Of a DNA stretch of 51,731 bases, positions 1 through 9,239 are shown in pieces. The position numbers and the translations under genes were made by a program. The notes beneath the pieces were generated by a model. The model saw nothing but the letters and a program-made list of their open reading frames with translations, searched no databases and had not been told where the DNA came from. Position 1 is the stretch's first letter. The number at the start of each line of letters is the position of its first letter. This DNA comes from an uncultured Alphaproteobacteria bacterium (lineage in GTDB: Bacteria; Pseudomonadota; Alphaproteobacteria; UBA7887). The stretch covers positions 1 through 51,731 of the forward strand of contig CACETT010000005.1 of assembly GCA_902562525.1 (NCBI GenBank), given 5' to 3'.

Positions 1-247
1 AAGGCGGCCAAATCAGGCGGATGTGGTGACCGCGAGAGCGGTTGCACCGTTGCACAAGTTGTTGAGAGACGTGCGCCGTTGGGTAAAGCCTGAAGGGGTC
101 GCTTTGTTGCAAAGGGGCAGCCGGTTCGAAAGTGAGCTGGCGGAAGCGGCAAGGCTTTGGGAGTTTGAGGTCGTACGGCATCCGAGCGTAACTAATCCAA
201 CGGGGGCCATATTAGCAATATCTCAGATAAGGCAGGTAAATGTCTGA
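1..247 (+). CDS. rsmG: 16S rRNA (guanine-527-N7)-methyltransferase RsmG, C-terminal fragment
   Basis: The gene is cut by the left edge. Codons are in frame from base 2 and about 81 C-terminal residues remain, ending with TGA at 245-247. RsmG methylates G527 of 16S rRNA using SAM. The visible part carries the family's late strand, DVVTARAVAPLHKLL, followed by a PEGVALLQRGSRFESEL segment and the terminal TNPTGAILAISQIR strand. The catalytic N-terminal half lies outside the window. The last 8 bases overlap the parA start, so translation is probably coupled; rsmG-parA-parB is a common bacterial order. Identification rests on these motifs plus context. Confidence 0.88.
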   Translation, partial: RRPNQADVVTARAVAPLHKLLRDVRRWVKPEGVALLQRGSRFESELAEAARLWEFEVVRHPSVTNPTGAILAISQIRQVNV

Positions 248-1043
248 AGTAAAACAAGTGGTTAGCCCTGGTTACGGCGGTGGTACTGTCGTAGCCAACC
301 AAAAAGGAGGCGTTGGAAAGACTACGACGACCATCAATTTGGCCACTGGGTTAGCTGCGATAGAGCGGCGGGTCTTGGTGTTGGATTTGGACCCACAGGG
401 AAACGCTAGCACAGGTCTCGGCATTCCACCCGCTCAAAGGCTCCACACTATGTACGATGTGCTGATGGGAGCGGCTACCATAGGTCAGGCCACCATCGAA
501 ACTGAGGTGCCTGGGTTGTCTATAGTACCATCAGACATTCACCTCACGGGCGCGGAATTAGAGCTAGTAGATAAACCTGATCGAGCTTTCCGTCTTAGGG
601 CCGCCCTTGAGACGGTGGCTGCTGATTATGAGGAGTTACTTATTGATTGTCCTCCCTCCCTGGGCCTACTTACTCTTAACGCCATGACAGCGGTGAATAA
701 TCTGTTAATTCCTATGCAGTGCGAGTTCTTTGCCCTAGAGGGGCTATCCCAACTAATGACCACGGTGCAAAGAGTTAGGGAGAATTTTAACCCTGGCCTG
801 CAAATTCAGGGATTACTTTTAACAATGTATGATCAGCGGAACAGGTTGTCGAAGGAGGTTGAAGAGGATGTGCGGTCGCACTTTGGATCCAAAGTCTATG
901 ATACGGTAATCCCAAGAAATGTCCGCGTGTCAGAAGCACCTTCACACGGTAAACCTATTTTACTGTACGACCATCGTTCCAGTGGAGCCAGGGCGTACAT
1001 GCGCCTAGTCAATGAAATTCGTAAACGAGACGGGGTAGAGTGA
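240..1043 (+). CDS. parA: Chromosome-partitioning ATPase ParA (Soj)
   Basis: This 267-residue protein is a normal-length chromosomal ParA. It has the deviant Walker A motif KGGVGKTTTTINLA near residues 20-33 with the signature first lysine. It also has a DLDPQGNAS switch region and the DCPPSLGLLTLNAM Walker B block. ParA binds ATP, coats the nucleoid non-specifically and pulls ParB-parS complexes during origin segregation. The ATG overlaps the rsmG stop by 8 bp, and parB begins 4 bp after its stop, so all three are probably cotranscribed. There is no N-terminal helix-turn-helix extension, as expected for chromosomal rather than plasmid type Ia ParA. Confidence 0.97.
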   Translation: MSEVKQVVSPGYGGGTVVANQKGGVGKTTTTINLATGLAAIERRVLVLDLDPQGNASTGLGIPPAQRLHTMYDVLMGAATIGQATIETEVPGLSIVPSDIHLTGAELELVDKPDRAFRLRAALETVAADYEELLIDCPPSLGLLTLNAMTAVNNLLIPMQCEFFALEGLSQLMTTVQRVRENFNPGLQIQGLLLTMYDQRNRLSKEVEEDVRSHFGSKVYDTVIPRNVRVSEAPSHGKPILLYDHRSSGARAYMRLVNEIRKRDGVE

Positions 1044-1047
1044 AGTT

Positions 1048-1917
1048 ATGAGCAGTAAAGGTAGCGGTGGCCTAGGGAAAGGCCTGGACGCGCTTCTGGG
1101 CAATACAGTTTCCTCGGGGCTGGCCCCTAAAACAAATAAGGCGGGCTTAGAGCAACTGAACCTCGACCAATTGGTGCCTAATCCGGGCCAGCCACGGTCG
1201 ATATTCGATGATTCTGAGCTAAGACAATTGGCCGATTCAATAACAGCCAATGGCATACTCCAACCAATTTTAGTACGGCCTGACCCCCAGGGAACCGGCA
1301 GCTACCAAATCGTGGCTGGTGAACGGAGATGGAGAGCGGCTCAGTTGGCTGGATACCATGAGGTCCCAGTGATTATTCGACAACTGAAAGATAGCGAGTC
1401 ATTGGAAATAGCGCTTGTTGAAAACCTTCAAAGGCATGACCTTAACCCCATGGAAGAGGCCCGTGCCTACCACAAGCTTATAGAAGATTTTGCGGGGACA
1501 CAGTCGTCGGTGGCCGAAAGGGTTGGTAAGAGCAGGAGTCACCTGGCCAATACCCTCAGACTGCTGCAACTTCCCGACGAAGTGCAGGAGTGGGTGGAGT
1601 TAGGTGATCTTCAGGCTGGTCACGCTAGGGCCATTCTATCGGCGGAAGATCCGTTATCGTTAGCGAAGGTGGTGAGAAAAAAGGGCCTAAGCGTCCGGCA
1701 AGCCGAGCAATTAGCTAAGGACCGCCCTGGTAAGGCCAGGGGCCAGACAGGTCGCGATAGTAGTCCAGATACTGAAAGCCTGGAACGTGCTTTAACGACA
1801 GTCTTTGGCATGAAGGTTTCAATAAAAGGGTCGGGACAAAGAGGAGAAGTACGCATTCGTTACTCAAACCCTGCAGAGCTCAGGAAAATCGAGGCGAAAG
1901 TAAGAGGTCAGTGGTGA
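1048..1917 (+). CDS. parB: Chromosome-partitioning protein ParB (Spo0J)
   Basis: This 289-residue protein opens with the alphaproteobacterial GLGKGLDALLG motif. Next comes the ParB/Srx CTPase-clamp domain, with GERRWRAAQLAGYHEVPV near residues 90-108 and ENLQRHDLNPMEEARAY near 130-145. The parS-reading helix-turn-helix (QSSVAERVGKSRSHLANTLR) and a C-terminal dimerisation segment follow. ParB loads at parS, spreads as a CTP-dependent sliding clamp and stimulates ParA. I found no full parS consensus palindrome in the window. The gene converges on holA and the two coding ends overlap by 10 bp. Confidence 0.97.
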   Translation: MSSKGSGGLGKGLDALLGNTVSSGLAPKTNKAGLEQLNLDQLVPNPGQPRSIFDDSELRQLADSITANGILQPILVRPDPQGTGSYQIVAGERRWRAAQLAGYHEVPVIIRQLKDSESLEIALVENLQRHDLNPMEEARAYHKLIEDFAGTQSSVAERVGKSRSHLANTLRLLQLPDEVQEWVELGDLQAGHARAILSAEDPLSLAKVVRKKGLSVRQAEQLAKDRPGKARGQTGRDSSPDTESLERALTTVFGMKVSIKGSGQRGEVRIRYSNPAELRKIEAKVRGQW

Positions 1918-2960
1918 CCGCCTGTTGTTTTTGTACCGGCAATCTTTCGGGCTGCGTTAAGAATTCTCAAAAATGCCATACCAGTGACAACATCGCCGAT
2001 GCCACCTGTTTTCTTACAATACTCTTCTGCGTCGGCTAAAATCGACATTGCGCGTCTTAATTTATCCGGATGCCAGGCTCGCACTTGGCGCTCAAAGGCG
2101 TCCCTAACCGAAAAGTGTACAGGCGGGCGAAGAGCTTTTATACAGGCAGAGGGAGAGCCACCCCCAATAACATTGGCCACCACTTGATGTAGGCGTTGAA
2201 AGTGGCGCAAAGTCGAGCGCAGGATCTGAACAGGGCTGATTCCTTCTAACCTGAGGCTTGCCCATGTTCTCATTAACTGCTGCTGGTCACCATCTGCCAC
2301 GAGAATGGCAAAAACATTCAGGGAATGTGCCGCGCTATCGCCGATCACAGCCATCGCATCGGTCTCGGTAATCTGGTCTGCTGGTCCCAAATACACCACG
2401 AGCTTTTCTAACTCCTGGCGTGTAACCATACGATCGGAACCTAGATGCAGAGCTAAATACTCCAGGGCCTCGGGGGTCACACGAATATTATATTGATCGC
2501 AAAACTCGTGCACCAAGCGACGTATATCACGGGCCTCATCAGGGTAACATCCGATGGAAGCCAAATCGGAGTTGCTATCAAATAGGCGTCGCAAGCTGGA
2601 CGTTCCTCTCAACTCGCCCGCCAGCACTATAACAAGTGAATTGGGATCACCGTCGGATAGGAAAGCCGTGAAGGTTTTATGATCTTTCTCTCCTGCGTCA
2701 GTGACCCGGATGATCTTATTATTGCCCGTTAGTGGCAAAGTGGCGGATTCTTCTGCAAGACGCCCTGGGTTCTTTCGTAGGTTTTCGGCCGGGATCTCGG
2801 CGAGTCGGAAGGGGTCCACTGGGCTACCAAGCCTATTTTTTATGATGGTGTTGCTCCGCTCCTTTACCAGACCCCTGTCCGGTCCATGCAGCAATATGGC
2901 ACGGACGTTCGTTCGGGATTGCTGTATAAATTGTTCTATATTCCGCGGTGGTATTTTCAC
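1908..2960 (-). CDS. holA: DNA polymerase III delta subunit HolA
   Basis: This 350-residue protein has the layout of the clamp-loader delta subunit. An N-terminal strand and loop, AILLHGPDRGLVKERS (residues 21-36), is followed by degenerate AAA+ domains without a functional Walker A, a lid domain, and a C-terminal collar helix region. Delta opens the beta clamp during loading. It overlaps lptE by 4 bp, so the two are likely translationally coupled; lptE-holA is a conserved pair. Its 3' end overlaps parB tail to tail. Sequence similarity in this family is low, so the call leans partly on length, the N-terminal motif and neighbours. Confidence 0.9.
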   Translation of the reverse strand: MKIPPRNIEQFIQQSRTNVRAILLHGPDRGLVKERSNTIIKNRLGSPVDPFRLAEIPAENLRKNPGRLAEESATLPLTGNNKIIRVTDAGEKDHKTFTAFLSDGDPNSLVIVLAGELRGTSSLRRLFDSNSDLASIGCYPDEARDIRRLVHEFCDQYNIRVTPEALEYLALHLGSDRMVTRQELEKLVVYLGPADQITETDAMAVIGDSAAHSLNVFAILVADGDQQQLMRTWASLRLEGISPVQILRSTLRHFQRLHQVVANVIGGGSPSACIKALRPPVHFSVRDAFERQVRAWHPDKLRRAMSILADAEEYCKKTGGIGDVVTGMAFLRILNAARKIAGTKTTGGHH

Positions 2961-3478
2961 CGTGCCCCCTGTGACTTTTGATTCTTCCGAGAGAAGTGAA
3001 AGGATAAGAGGTTGGCTATTTGGCTACCGTTTTGTTTGGCGGCGCGAAGGGAAGCCTCTTCCTCCGCGACAAAGGTCGCGTAAACATTATCTGAAATAAC
3101 GTTGTAGCTGGCATGGGCGCTGGTGTGACCCTCCATGACCATGGAGCCAGAAGAAACTTCGATAAGTGTGTAGCCCACAGTCAGGATCATAGTATAACGA
3201 CCTATCTGACTGTCCTGGCCTGTTATCATTGGGTAATTTGCTGTCTCGTAGTTTAAGGCTAGTTTATATGCCTTTGCCTTTCGGTCATTGAGTTGCAGAT
3301 GATCGTGTAAAGTGTTTTGTAGCTGCACGCCTATAACGCCGTCTAGGGGGGCAAGCTCTATCGAGGATAAATCAGCCATCACCAACTCACCCAGGCGGCT
3401 GCCATAAAGGGGTTGGAATCCGCAGCCAGAAAATAGGGCTACGGATAACAAAGTGAAGATTAGTCTACAGAACCACAT
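2957..3478 (-). CDS. lptE: LPS-assembly lipoprotein LptE
   Basis: This 173-residue protein has a short N-terminal hydrophobic segment and the lipobox FSGC near residues 18-21, followed by the family signature GFQPLYG. It should therefore be an outer-membrane lipoprotein that plugs the LptD barrel and helps deliver lipopolysaccharide to the cell surface. It sits between leuS (14 bp overlap with its 3' end) and holA (4 bp overlap), the classical leuS-lptE-holA operon. Its presence implies an LPS-bearing outer membrane, which fits the polysaccharide locus further right. No odd features were seen. Confidence 0.93.
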   Translation of the reverse strand: MWFCRLIFTLLSVALFSGCGFQPLYGSRLGELVMADLSSIELAPLDGVIGVQLQNTLHDHLQLNDRKAKAYKLALNYETANYPMITGQDSQIGRYTMILTVGYTLIEVSSGSMVMEGHTSAHASYNVISDNVYATFVAEEEASLRAAKQNGSQIANLLSFHFSRKNQKSQGAR

Positions 3479-6026
3479 TAATTACACGGTTAGGCACCAC
3501 CACTACCTTTTTGATTTCTCGGTTTCCAATGTGTGCTTTTATGACTGGATCGGCCAGCGCTCTTTCTTGGGCCAGGTCTGAGGTAATATCCGTGGCCATG
3601 TTTAGAGTGGTTCGCAGTTTTCCATTTATTTGCACTGCCATGGTAACCGTTTGAGAAGATAGCAGGCTCGTATCTGGTAAGGGCCAGCTTTCTTGAGCTA
3701 GGCTGGCGCTGAAGCCTAACCTTTCCCACATTTCCTCGGCCAAGTGGGGCAGCATCGGGCCTATAAGCTTAACGAGGGTTTCGAGAGCCTCACACTTCGC
3801 TTGTTGGGCGCCACTGCCGTTTTCTTGAAATGCCGCTATGGCATTAGTAAGTTGTCTTATGCCCGCCACTGCTCTGTTAAAGCGGAAACTTTCGATATCT
3901 TTGGTCACTGCGGCTATGGTTTGGTGGGTATGTTTGCGTAATTGTATAACTTGTGGACTAGAGTCTTTGGGGTGTTGTTTTGATGCTTGTCTTTCAATAG
4001 GTTCATAACTCTCAGCGATGCGCCACACTTTTTGAACAAACTTCCAAGCCCCTTCAATTCCACTTTCTGTCCATTCTATGTCCCTCTCGGGTGGACTATC
4101 CGATAACATAAAAAGCCGGGCTGTATCTGCACCATATGTTTTAAGGATGGATCCCGGGTCAACCACGTTCTTTTTCGATTTACTCATACTTTCGGAGCGA
4201 CCACTTTGGACAGGCTGCCCGTTGTCGCGGCGTTGCCAATTACCTGCCTCAGTCTGCTCTACTTCTTCAGGATAAAGCCATCCAGAGTCGTCTCTATAAG
4301 TTTCATGGCACACCATGCCCTGGGCTAACAAGCCAGTGAAGGGTTCTTTAAAGCTGACATATCCACATTCTTTCAGCGCTCTCATAAAGAATCGTGAATA
4401 AAGTAAGTGAAGGATTGCATGCTCTATACCCCCAACATACTGATCCACCGGCAACCATGATTTCATGGCTTCTGGATCGAGCGGCATGCTAAATTCGGGG
4501 CAGGCATATCGGCAAAAGTACCATGATGAGTCGACAAAAGTATCGAAGGTATCGGTTTCACGTTCGGCTGCTCCACTGCAGTTGGGGCATGTGGTGTGTT
4601 TCCAAGTCGGATGTCGATCGAGGGGGTTTCCTGGCTGATCAAAGGCCACGTCATCGGGAAGCAGCACCGGTAATGACCCTTTTGGAACTGGCACTATACC
4701 GCATTGGTCACAATGGACGACTGGTATGGGGCACCCCCAGTACCTCTGTCGTGATACACCCCAATCACGGAGCCGATAGGTAACGTGTCGCTTTCCTTGA
4801 TTGGTGGCCTCTAATTTTTCTGCAACCGCCGCCTTAGCTTGGTCAATAGTCATCCCGTCCAAAAAACCGGAGTTGATCATCAACCCATCCCCCGTAAAGG
4901 CTGTATGAGGTGGTAGGGCGGGGTCGGGAAAGTCCCCAGAGGGTGCAACTACTGTTTTGATGGGCAGCTTATATTTGCTTGCAAATTCGATGTCCCTTTG
5001 ATCGTGGGCTGGGCACCCAAAAATTGCCCCAGTTCCGTAACTCATTAATACAAAATTGGCCACGAAGACGGGAAGTTCCTCCTGGCCACTGAAGGGGTGT
5101 TTGGCTTTGAGCCCTGTATCGAAACCTAATTTTTCAGCTTTTTCTAACTCAACTTCGCTTGTGCCCAAGCGGTTACACGTTTCGATAAAACTTAGCATTG
5201 TGGGATTGTTTTCCGCGAGCTGTGACGCCAGGGGATGGTTAGGGGCTATAGCTATGAAACTTGCCCCATAAAGGGTGTCGGGCCGAGTGGTAAAAACTGA
5301 TATGGTCTCACTATGATTTGCTAAGTCAAATTCAATCTTAAGTCCTTCTGACCTTCCTATCCAGTTTGCCTGCATTGTCCGAACTGATTCAGGCCATTCG
5401 TCCAGATTATCAAGAGAGTCTAGAAGGTCTTGGGCGTATGCAGTAATTCGAAACATCCATTGTGAAAGTAGGCGTCTTTCGATCAAGGCCCCGGAGCGCC
5501 AGCCACGCCCATCTATGACCTGCTCGTTTGCCAATACTGTTTCATCAACGGGGTCCCAATTCACCCATGTTTCTTTTTTATAGGCTAGATCTCTGGCGAG
5601 CAGCTCTACGAACATAGCCTGTTCCTGTCGGTAGTAGTCTGGGGAGCATGTCGCAATCTCCCGCGTCCAATCATACGAGAAGCCCATGCTCTTGAGTTGG
5701 TGGCGCATAGTCTCAATATTCGACCACGTCCATTCGGCGGCGGGTATGCCATGTTCCACAGCCGCATTCTCAGCCGGCATGCCAAATGCGTCCCATCCCA
5801 TGGGATGCAGAACGTCGAAGCCCTTGGATTTCTTATAGCGGGCTATAACGTCTCCCAGAGTATAGACCCGCACGTGGCCCATGTGGATACGTCCCGAGGG
5901 ATAGGGAAACATCTCGAGCACGTAGTATTTTTCTTTCCCGTCGTCCCGAGAGCTAACGAAAATTTCGTTCTTGCTCCAATACTCCTGCCACTTCTGTTCT
6001 GTCTTTGCGGGATTGTAGCGTGCCAT
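3465..6026 (-). CDS. leuS: Leucyl-tRNA synthetase
   Basis: This 853-residue class I aminoacyl-tRNA synthetase charges tRNA-Leu. The HIGH-type signature is HMGH (residues 48-51) and the KMSKS loop is SMSKSKK at about residue 614. The CP1 editing domain lies between them, with [25 protein letters not shown] and a zinc-like CDQCG...CPNC stretch. The upstream frame opens with a GTG at 6029, immediately before an ATG at 6026. I prefer the ATG because it gives the usual [15 protein letters not shown]-terminus. Its 3' end overlaps lptE by 14 bp. Length is standard for bacterial LeuRS. Confidence 0.98.
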   Translation of the reverse strand: MARYNPAKTEQKWQEYWSKNEIFVSSRDDGKEKYYVLEMFPYPSGRIHMGHVRVYTLGDVIARYKKSKGFDVLHPMGWDAFGMPAENAAVEHGIPAAEWTWSNIETMRHQLKSMGFSYDWTREIATCSPDYYRQEQAMFVELLARDLAYKKETWVNWDPVDETVLANEQVIDGRGWRSGALIERRLLSQWMFRITAYAQDLLDSLDNLDEWPESVRTMQANWIGRSEGLKIEFDLANHSETISVFTTRPDTLYGASFIAIAPNHPLASQLAENNPTMLSFIETCNRLGTSEVELEKAEKLGFDTGLKAKHPFSGQEELPVFVANFVLMSYGTGAIFGCPAHDQRDIEFASKYKLPIKTVVAPSGDFPDPALPPHTAFTGDGLMINSGFLDGMTIDQAKAAVAEKLEATNQGKRHVTYRLRDWGVSRQRYWGCPIPVVHCDQCGIVPVPKGSLPVLLPDDVAFDQPGNPLDRHPTWKHTTCPNCSGAAERETDTFDTFVDSSWYFCRYACPEFSMPLDPEAMKSWLPVDQYVGGIEHAILHLLYSRFFMRALKECGYVSFKEPFTGLLAQGMVCHETYRDDSGWLYPEEVEQTEAGNWQRRDNGQPVQSGRSESMSKSKKNVVDPGSILKTYGADTARLFMLSDSPPERDIEWTESGIEGAWKFVQKVWRIAESYEPIERQASKQHPKDSSPQVIQLRKHTHQTIAAVTKDIESFRFNRAVAGIRQLTNAIAAFQENGSGAQQAKCEALETLVKLIGPMLPHLAEEMWERLGFSASLAQESWPLPDTSLLSSQTVTMAVQINGKLRTTLNMATDITSDLAQERALADPVIKAHIGNREIKKVVVVPNRVINVVL

Positions 6027-6072
6027 CACGTCTCGGTCTTAGCATCCTGTTTGGTCATAGTACCGTTAGCCT

Positions 6073-6594
6073 TTATCGCGGATTGGCCCTTACTTTGAGC
6101 TCGCGGGCCCGCGCCAACACAGTGTTTTCCAGGTCGACAGCAACATTTCTGTTTACCTCGGATTCAATCCATTCTCCGTTCTCTCCCCGCACCTGTCGGA
6201 AAACGGCAATCTTCAGGGCATCTGATTGAAGAGAGCTGCTGAGAATATATGCTGTTGCTTTGAACCGAGTTAGGGGAGTGTTCGGGGGCGAATACCAGTC
6301 TGTGATTACTACTCCCCCAAATGGGTCAGCCGAAGTCAATGGCATAAAGGAGAGAATGTCCAGACAGGCTCTCCAAAGATAACCATTCACGCCCACCCCT
6401 TGGCCGGCGCTGACTGCATTTGCTGTCTGACTGTTGGTTACGGAGGGTGGGGCCTCAGAATGATCTACCGCGCTAGATGAAATTGTCTGAACTTGGCTCA
6501 GGTCATAATTATTATTGTCAGAAAACGGAAGATTGCTGCAGCCCGTTGTCGACAGTACAATGCTAACGATCGCTGTCCTAGTTAAATATCTCAT
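6073..6594 (-). CDS. DUF3576-family lipoprotein
   Basis: This 173-residue predicted lipoprotein has a short signal segment ending in the lipobox STTGC near residue 19, a polar Ser/Asn-rich linker, then a domain starting at VGVNGYLWRACLDIL. The next part, FMPLTSADPFGGVVITDWY, matches the DUF3576 family, an alphaproteobacterial family usually encoded just upstream of leuS as here. The function is unknown; the lipobox suggests envelope anchoring. It lies 46 bp upstream of leuS on the same strand and probably shares its transcript. A role in envelope biogenesis with LptE is only contextual inference. Confidence 0.85.
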   Translation of the reverse strand: MRYLTRTAIVSIVLSTTGCSNLPFSDNNNYDLSQVQTISSSAVDHSEAPPSVTNSQTANAVSAGQGVGVNGYLWRACLDILSFMPLTSADPFGGVVITDWYSPPNTPLTRFKATAYILSSSLQSDALKIAVFRQVRGENGEWIESEVNRNVAVDLENTVLARARELKVRANPR

Positions 6595-6754
6595 GTATTT
6601 TAGCCCAAAAAATCCGTTCTGTAGTAGGGCTGGCTCAGATTTAGTTTAATCCGAGCTATAAAACCTCTAACAATGCGGCAACCATAGATGGCCAAACGGT
6701 CGCTGTCGAGAGGCAGATCAGCCACTTTTGTTGAAAATAACGAAAGTGTGTTAG

Positions 6755-7405
6755 CTATAGTTGTTCGAACGAAGAGATTCCAGCTAATCCACACAGTTTA
6801 ATGTTCCCAAGGAGCCGCTGGGTCCTCATGTTGACGCCTCCGAGGGCATAGATGGGGATGGGGCAAGAGGCGACTAGACGCCGTAACCGGCTTGTGCCCA
6901 ATGGCTTCGCGTCCGGGTGGCTCTGAGTTTTAAATATTGGGGACAACAAGGCAGCATGCGCCCCTGCCATGGCCGCCCTGTGAAGCGCCGACTCCGAGTG
7001 GGCCGCAACAGTGATAAGCCACTTAGGGTGTCTTGCGCGCCAATAAGGTACGGTTTGAATGTGAACCTCGCTTAGATGGATGCCGTTTGCCGAAAGGTTG
7101 TAGGCTAAACCCCCGTCCCCAGCTACCAAAAAAATTAATCTTTTTTTCTGACATATCACTTTTAGTTTTTTGCCTAGGAGCTTTCGCTCAAGCAGTCCAT
7201 AATCACGAAACAGCACAGCTGAACCTCTTGGGAGGGCAGATGCGATGACTTCTGGGTGAGGTTGGCGCTGTCGGTCGGTAATAAATATGAGGGGAGGCAA
7301 GGGGAGATGTGGCCGGTGTCTCATGAGTTTGGCAACAGTTGCCCGGCTGTTTATTCTGGCCATCCTGCCGATTGGCCATCGCAAATAGGGCTTAGATAGT
7401 AACAT
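6755..7405 (-). CDS. ThiE/TenI-family thiamine-phosphate-synthase-like protein
   Basis: About 216 residues with the TIM-barrel motifs of ThiE/TenI. These are PLIFITDRQR, the SANGIHLSE loop, VAAHSESALHRAAMAGA, LLSPIFKTQSHP and YALGGVN. ThiE joins HMP-PP to thiazole phosphate; TenI-like relatives act on thiazole tautomers or have no known reaction, and I cannot tell which applies. The frame is open to 7537 but that would lie inside yggS. The ATG at 7405, with GGGAG about 11 bases upstream, is preferred; an ATG at 7363 is the alternative. With 7405 the start codon overlaps that of divergent yggS within a single CATG. No thi operon is nearby. Confidence 0.8.
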   Translation of the reverse strand: MLLSKPYLRWPIGRMARINSRATVAKLMRHRPHLPLPPLIFITDRQRQPHPEVIASALPRGSAVLFRDYGLLERKLLGKKLKVICQKKRLIFLVAGDGGLAYNLSANGIHLSEVHIQTVPYWRARHPKWLITVAAHSESALHRAAMAGAHAALLSPIFKTQSHPDAKPLGTSRLRRLVASCPIPIYALGGVNMRTQRLLGNIKLCGLAGISSFEQL

Positions 7406-8117
7406 GGATACAAAGGCTCCCATTAGTGGTGATGAGGATATTGCTATAAGAATAGAAAAGGTTAAAGCTCGGATGAGAACGGCCATAAGAGAGTCGGGTC
7501 TGGCTGCCGCGAATCCCATGCTGGTAGCGGTTTCCAAGACAATAGGTAAAAACCCTATTGAGGTCCTTTTAAGGCATGGCCATAAAATTTTTGGTGAGAA
7601 TAGGGTTCAGGAGGCTGCTAGGAAATGGCCCGAGCTAAAAGCTAACTACCCCGAAGCCAAGCTGCACCTGATCGGGCAATTACAAACCAACAAGGTTAAA
7701 GAGGCAGCCCGACTGTTTGATGTTATCGAGACTGTTGATCGGGTGAAGCTTGCAGAAGAGCTGGCAAGATTTAGAGATCGAAATGGGATTTGCCCGGCAC
7801 TACTGATCCAGGTAAACACGGGTTGTGAGTCCCAAAAGGGAGGGGTGGCTCCGGAGAAAGCAGATAGCCTTATTCAGTATTGTATGTCCGACTTAAAACT
7901 CCCTGTTAGGGGATTAATGTGTATTCCGCCCGTTGATGCCGAGCCGTCGCTTCATTTTGGTTTGGTCAGAGCCATTGCCTTGCGGCACGAGTTAGCTTCC
8001 CTTAGCATGGGTATGAGCGGAGACTTTGAAGTTGCCCTGGCCTTCGGGGCGACGAGTGTGCGTGTGGGAAGCGCCATATTTGGGCCTAGGGAGAAGCGGC
8101 GCGAAGATGATATGTAA
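7404..8117 (+). CDS. yggS: YggS/PLPBP-family pyridoxal-phosphate homeostasis protein
   Basis: This 237-residue protein has an alanine-racemase-like barrel. It carries the PLP lysine in LVAVSKT (about residue 46), FGENRVQEA, LHLIGQLQTNKVKEA, LLIQVNTGCESQKGG and the C-terminal phosphate-binding SVRVGSAIFGPR. The family buffers free PLP and influences amino-acid pools without a known enzymatic reaction. It is divergent from the ThiE-like gene, with overlapping start codons, so the promoters of both must lie inside each other's 5' coding sequence or start region. Length and motifs are normal. Confidence 0.95.
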   Translation: MDTKAPISGDEDIAIRIEKVKARMRTAIRESGLAAANPMLVAVSKTIGKNPIEVLLRHGHKIFGENRVQEAARKWPELKANYPEAKLHLIGQLQTNKVKEAARLFDVIETVDRVKLAEELARFRDRNGICPALLIQVNTGCESQKGGVAPEKADSLIQYCMSDLKLPVRGLMCIPPVDAEPSLHFGLVRAIALRHELASLSMGMSGDFEVALAFGATSVRVGSAIFGPREKRREDDM

Positions 8118-8186
8118 GCGGGGTTACCTACTAGCTTTACAGAGGTGTTGGGGCTTTCCCATTAATTTTGCTGGGAGCATATATAT

Positions 8187-8486
8187 ATGTTAGCAGCATG
8201 GTGGAATGGTGAGGTAATCGCGCGGTCAGAGATTTGCAGAATGGTCGAAGGCAATTGGTACTTTCCGCCAGACTCTTTGAGAAAACAGTATTTTAAAAGC
8301 AGCGAGACCCGGACAAAGTGTAGTTGGAAGGGTACAGCCCACTATTATAACGTGGTTGTTTCAAGATCGGAGAATGTGGATGGGGCGTGGTACTATCCAC
8401 AACCCAAGTCAAAAGCCAGCCATATTGAGGGTTGGGTGGCATTCTGGAAGGGCATAGAGGTGCGAGACGAGCAACGAAATGGCTAG
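8187..8486 (+). CDS. DUF427-domain protein
   Basis: This 99-residue protein matches the DUF427 fold family. It has the typical A-W-W-N-G-E-V-I-A-R-S opening, an EGNWYFPPDSL segment (residues 21-31), then KCSWKGTAHYYNV and a terminal AWYYPQPKS region. It is close to full length for a single-domain member, and the function is not established. The ATG follows GGGAG by about 9 bases within an AT-rich CATATATATATG stretch. The downstream response-regulator frame is open back into this gene's last 55 bp, but its likely start lies after this stop. Confidence 0.85.
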   Translation: MLAAWWNGEVIARSEICRMVEGNWYFPPDSLRKQYFKSSETRTKCSWKGTAHYYNVVVSRSENVDGAWYYPQPKSKASHIEGWVAFWKGIEVRDEQRNG

Positions 8487-8533
8487 TAGATGCCCGCGTT
8501 CTTCTTTCTAGAGATGATGAAGGTTCAAGAAAG

Positions 8534-9217
8534 TTGAAAAAGGACCGCTTTCTTTTGGTGGGGCATGATAGTGTCTTTGCTAGCGGTGTGGTCGAAGTTA
8601 TTGAGCGGTACAAAGCGTGTGAAGTCATTGAGGCCAACTCTCTGGGCGCGGCCGTTCGCTGCTTGTCTGGGGAACAATTTTCCCTAGTGTTGCTTGATAT
8701 TCCCGGGACTGAGCTCTGTAGTTCCGCCTGTTCTAGTTTTGGGTTTCTACTGGGGGTAAATACTCCGGTGGTGGTGTTTATTGACCCCAATTCCGGTCCA
8801 GCTTTAACCATGCAGGTTGGCTTTCTTCCCAACGAATATGTGATCAAGCCGTTTCGCTTGGGCACGTTATTAGATCGAGTTAATTCCTTGCTGCCGCATG
8901 AGGGGACTACTGGCCAAGTATTCTACGATATAGGTCCGGTAACCTTTGCTCCCCTCAAGAGTTTATTGAACAATAGGTCTACAGGTGCGTCTGTCAGATT
9001 AACCGAGAAGGAAACAGTTATACTGGAAATGCTTTATCATGCGGGTTCACAGTCTGTTTCTAGGGAGAGTTTGTTAAAGCAAGGGTGGGGCTATCAAGCC
9101 TCCATTCCTACTCACACCCTAGAGACACACATTTATCGGCTGCGAAAAAAACTGCAGGAAGTTAATGGCTCTGCCAAGATGTTGGTTAAGACCTCCCAAG
9201 GCTACCAGCTAAAATGA
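8534..9217 (+). CDS. OmpR-type response regulator with atypical receiver
   Basis: About 227 residues: an N-terminal receiver-like domain and a C-terminal winged helix (LTEKETVILEMLYHAG, then HTLETHIYRLRKKL and LVKTSQGYQL). The phospho-acceptor position is kept (LVLLDIPG) and so is the VIKPF lysine. However, the acidic pair normally after the first strand reads G-H in LLVGHD, and the usual Thr/Ser after strand 4 is replaced in VVVFIDP. Phosphorylation-independent control is therefore plausible. The start is uncertain: a TTG at 8534 with GAAGG upstream gives the normal family length, while an ATG at 8432 would overlap DUF427 by 55 bp. No histidine kinase is adjacent. It converges on lolA. Confidence 0.83.
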   Translation: MKKDRFLLVGHDSVFASGVVEVIERYKACEVIEANSLGAAVRCLSGEQFSLVLLDIPGTELCSSACSSFGFLLGVNTPVVVFIDPNSGPALTMQVGFLPNEYVIKPFRLGTLLDRVNSLLPHEGTTGQVFYDIGPVTFAPLKSLLNNRSTGASVRLTEKETVILEMLYHAGSQSVSRESLLKQGWGYQASIPTHTLETHIYRLRKKLQEVNGSAKMLVKTSQGYQLK

Positions 9218-9239
9218 GATAAAGCGGTTAGCTGAAACC

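Noticed and set aside
6600-6794. 64-codon minus-strand frame upstream of the DUF3576 gene
   Set aside because: Overlaps the 3' end of the ThiE-like gene, with no ribosome site or recognisable motif.
8293-8865. 190-codon minus-strand frame
   Set aside because: Lies antisense across the DUF427 and response-regulator genes, both of which have clear family motifs.
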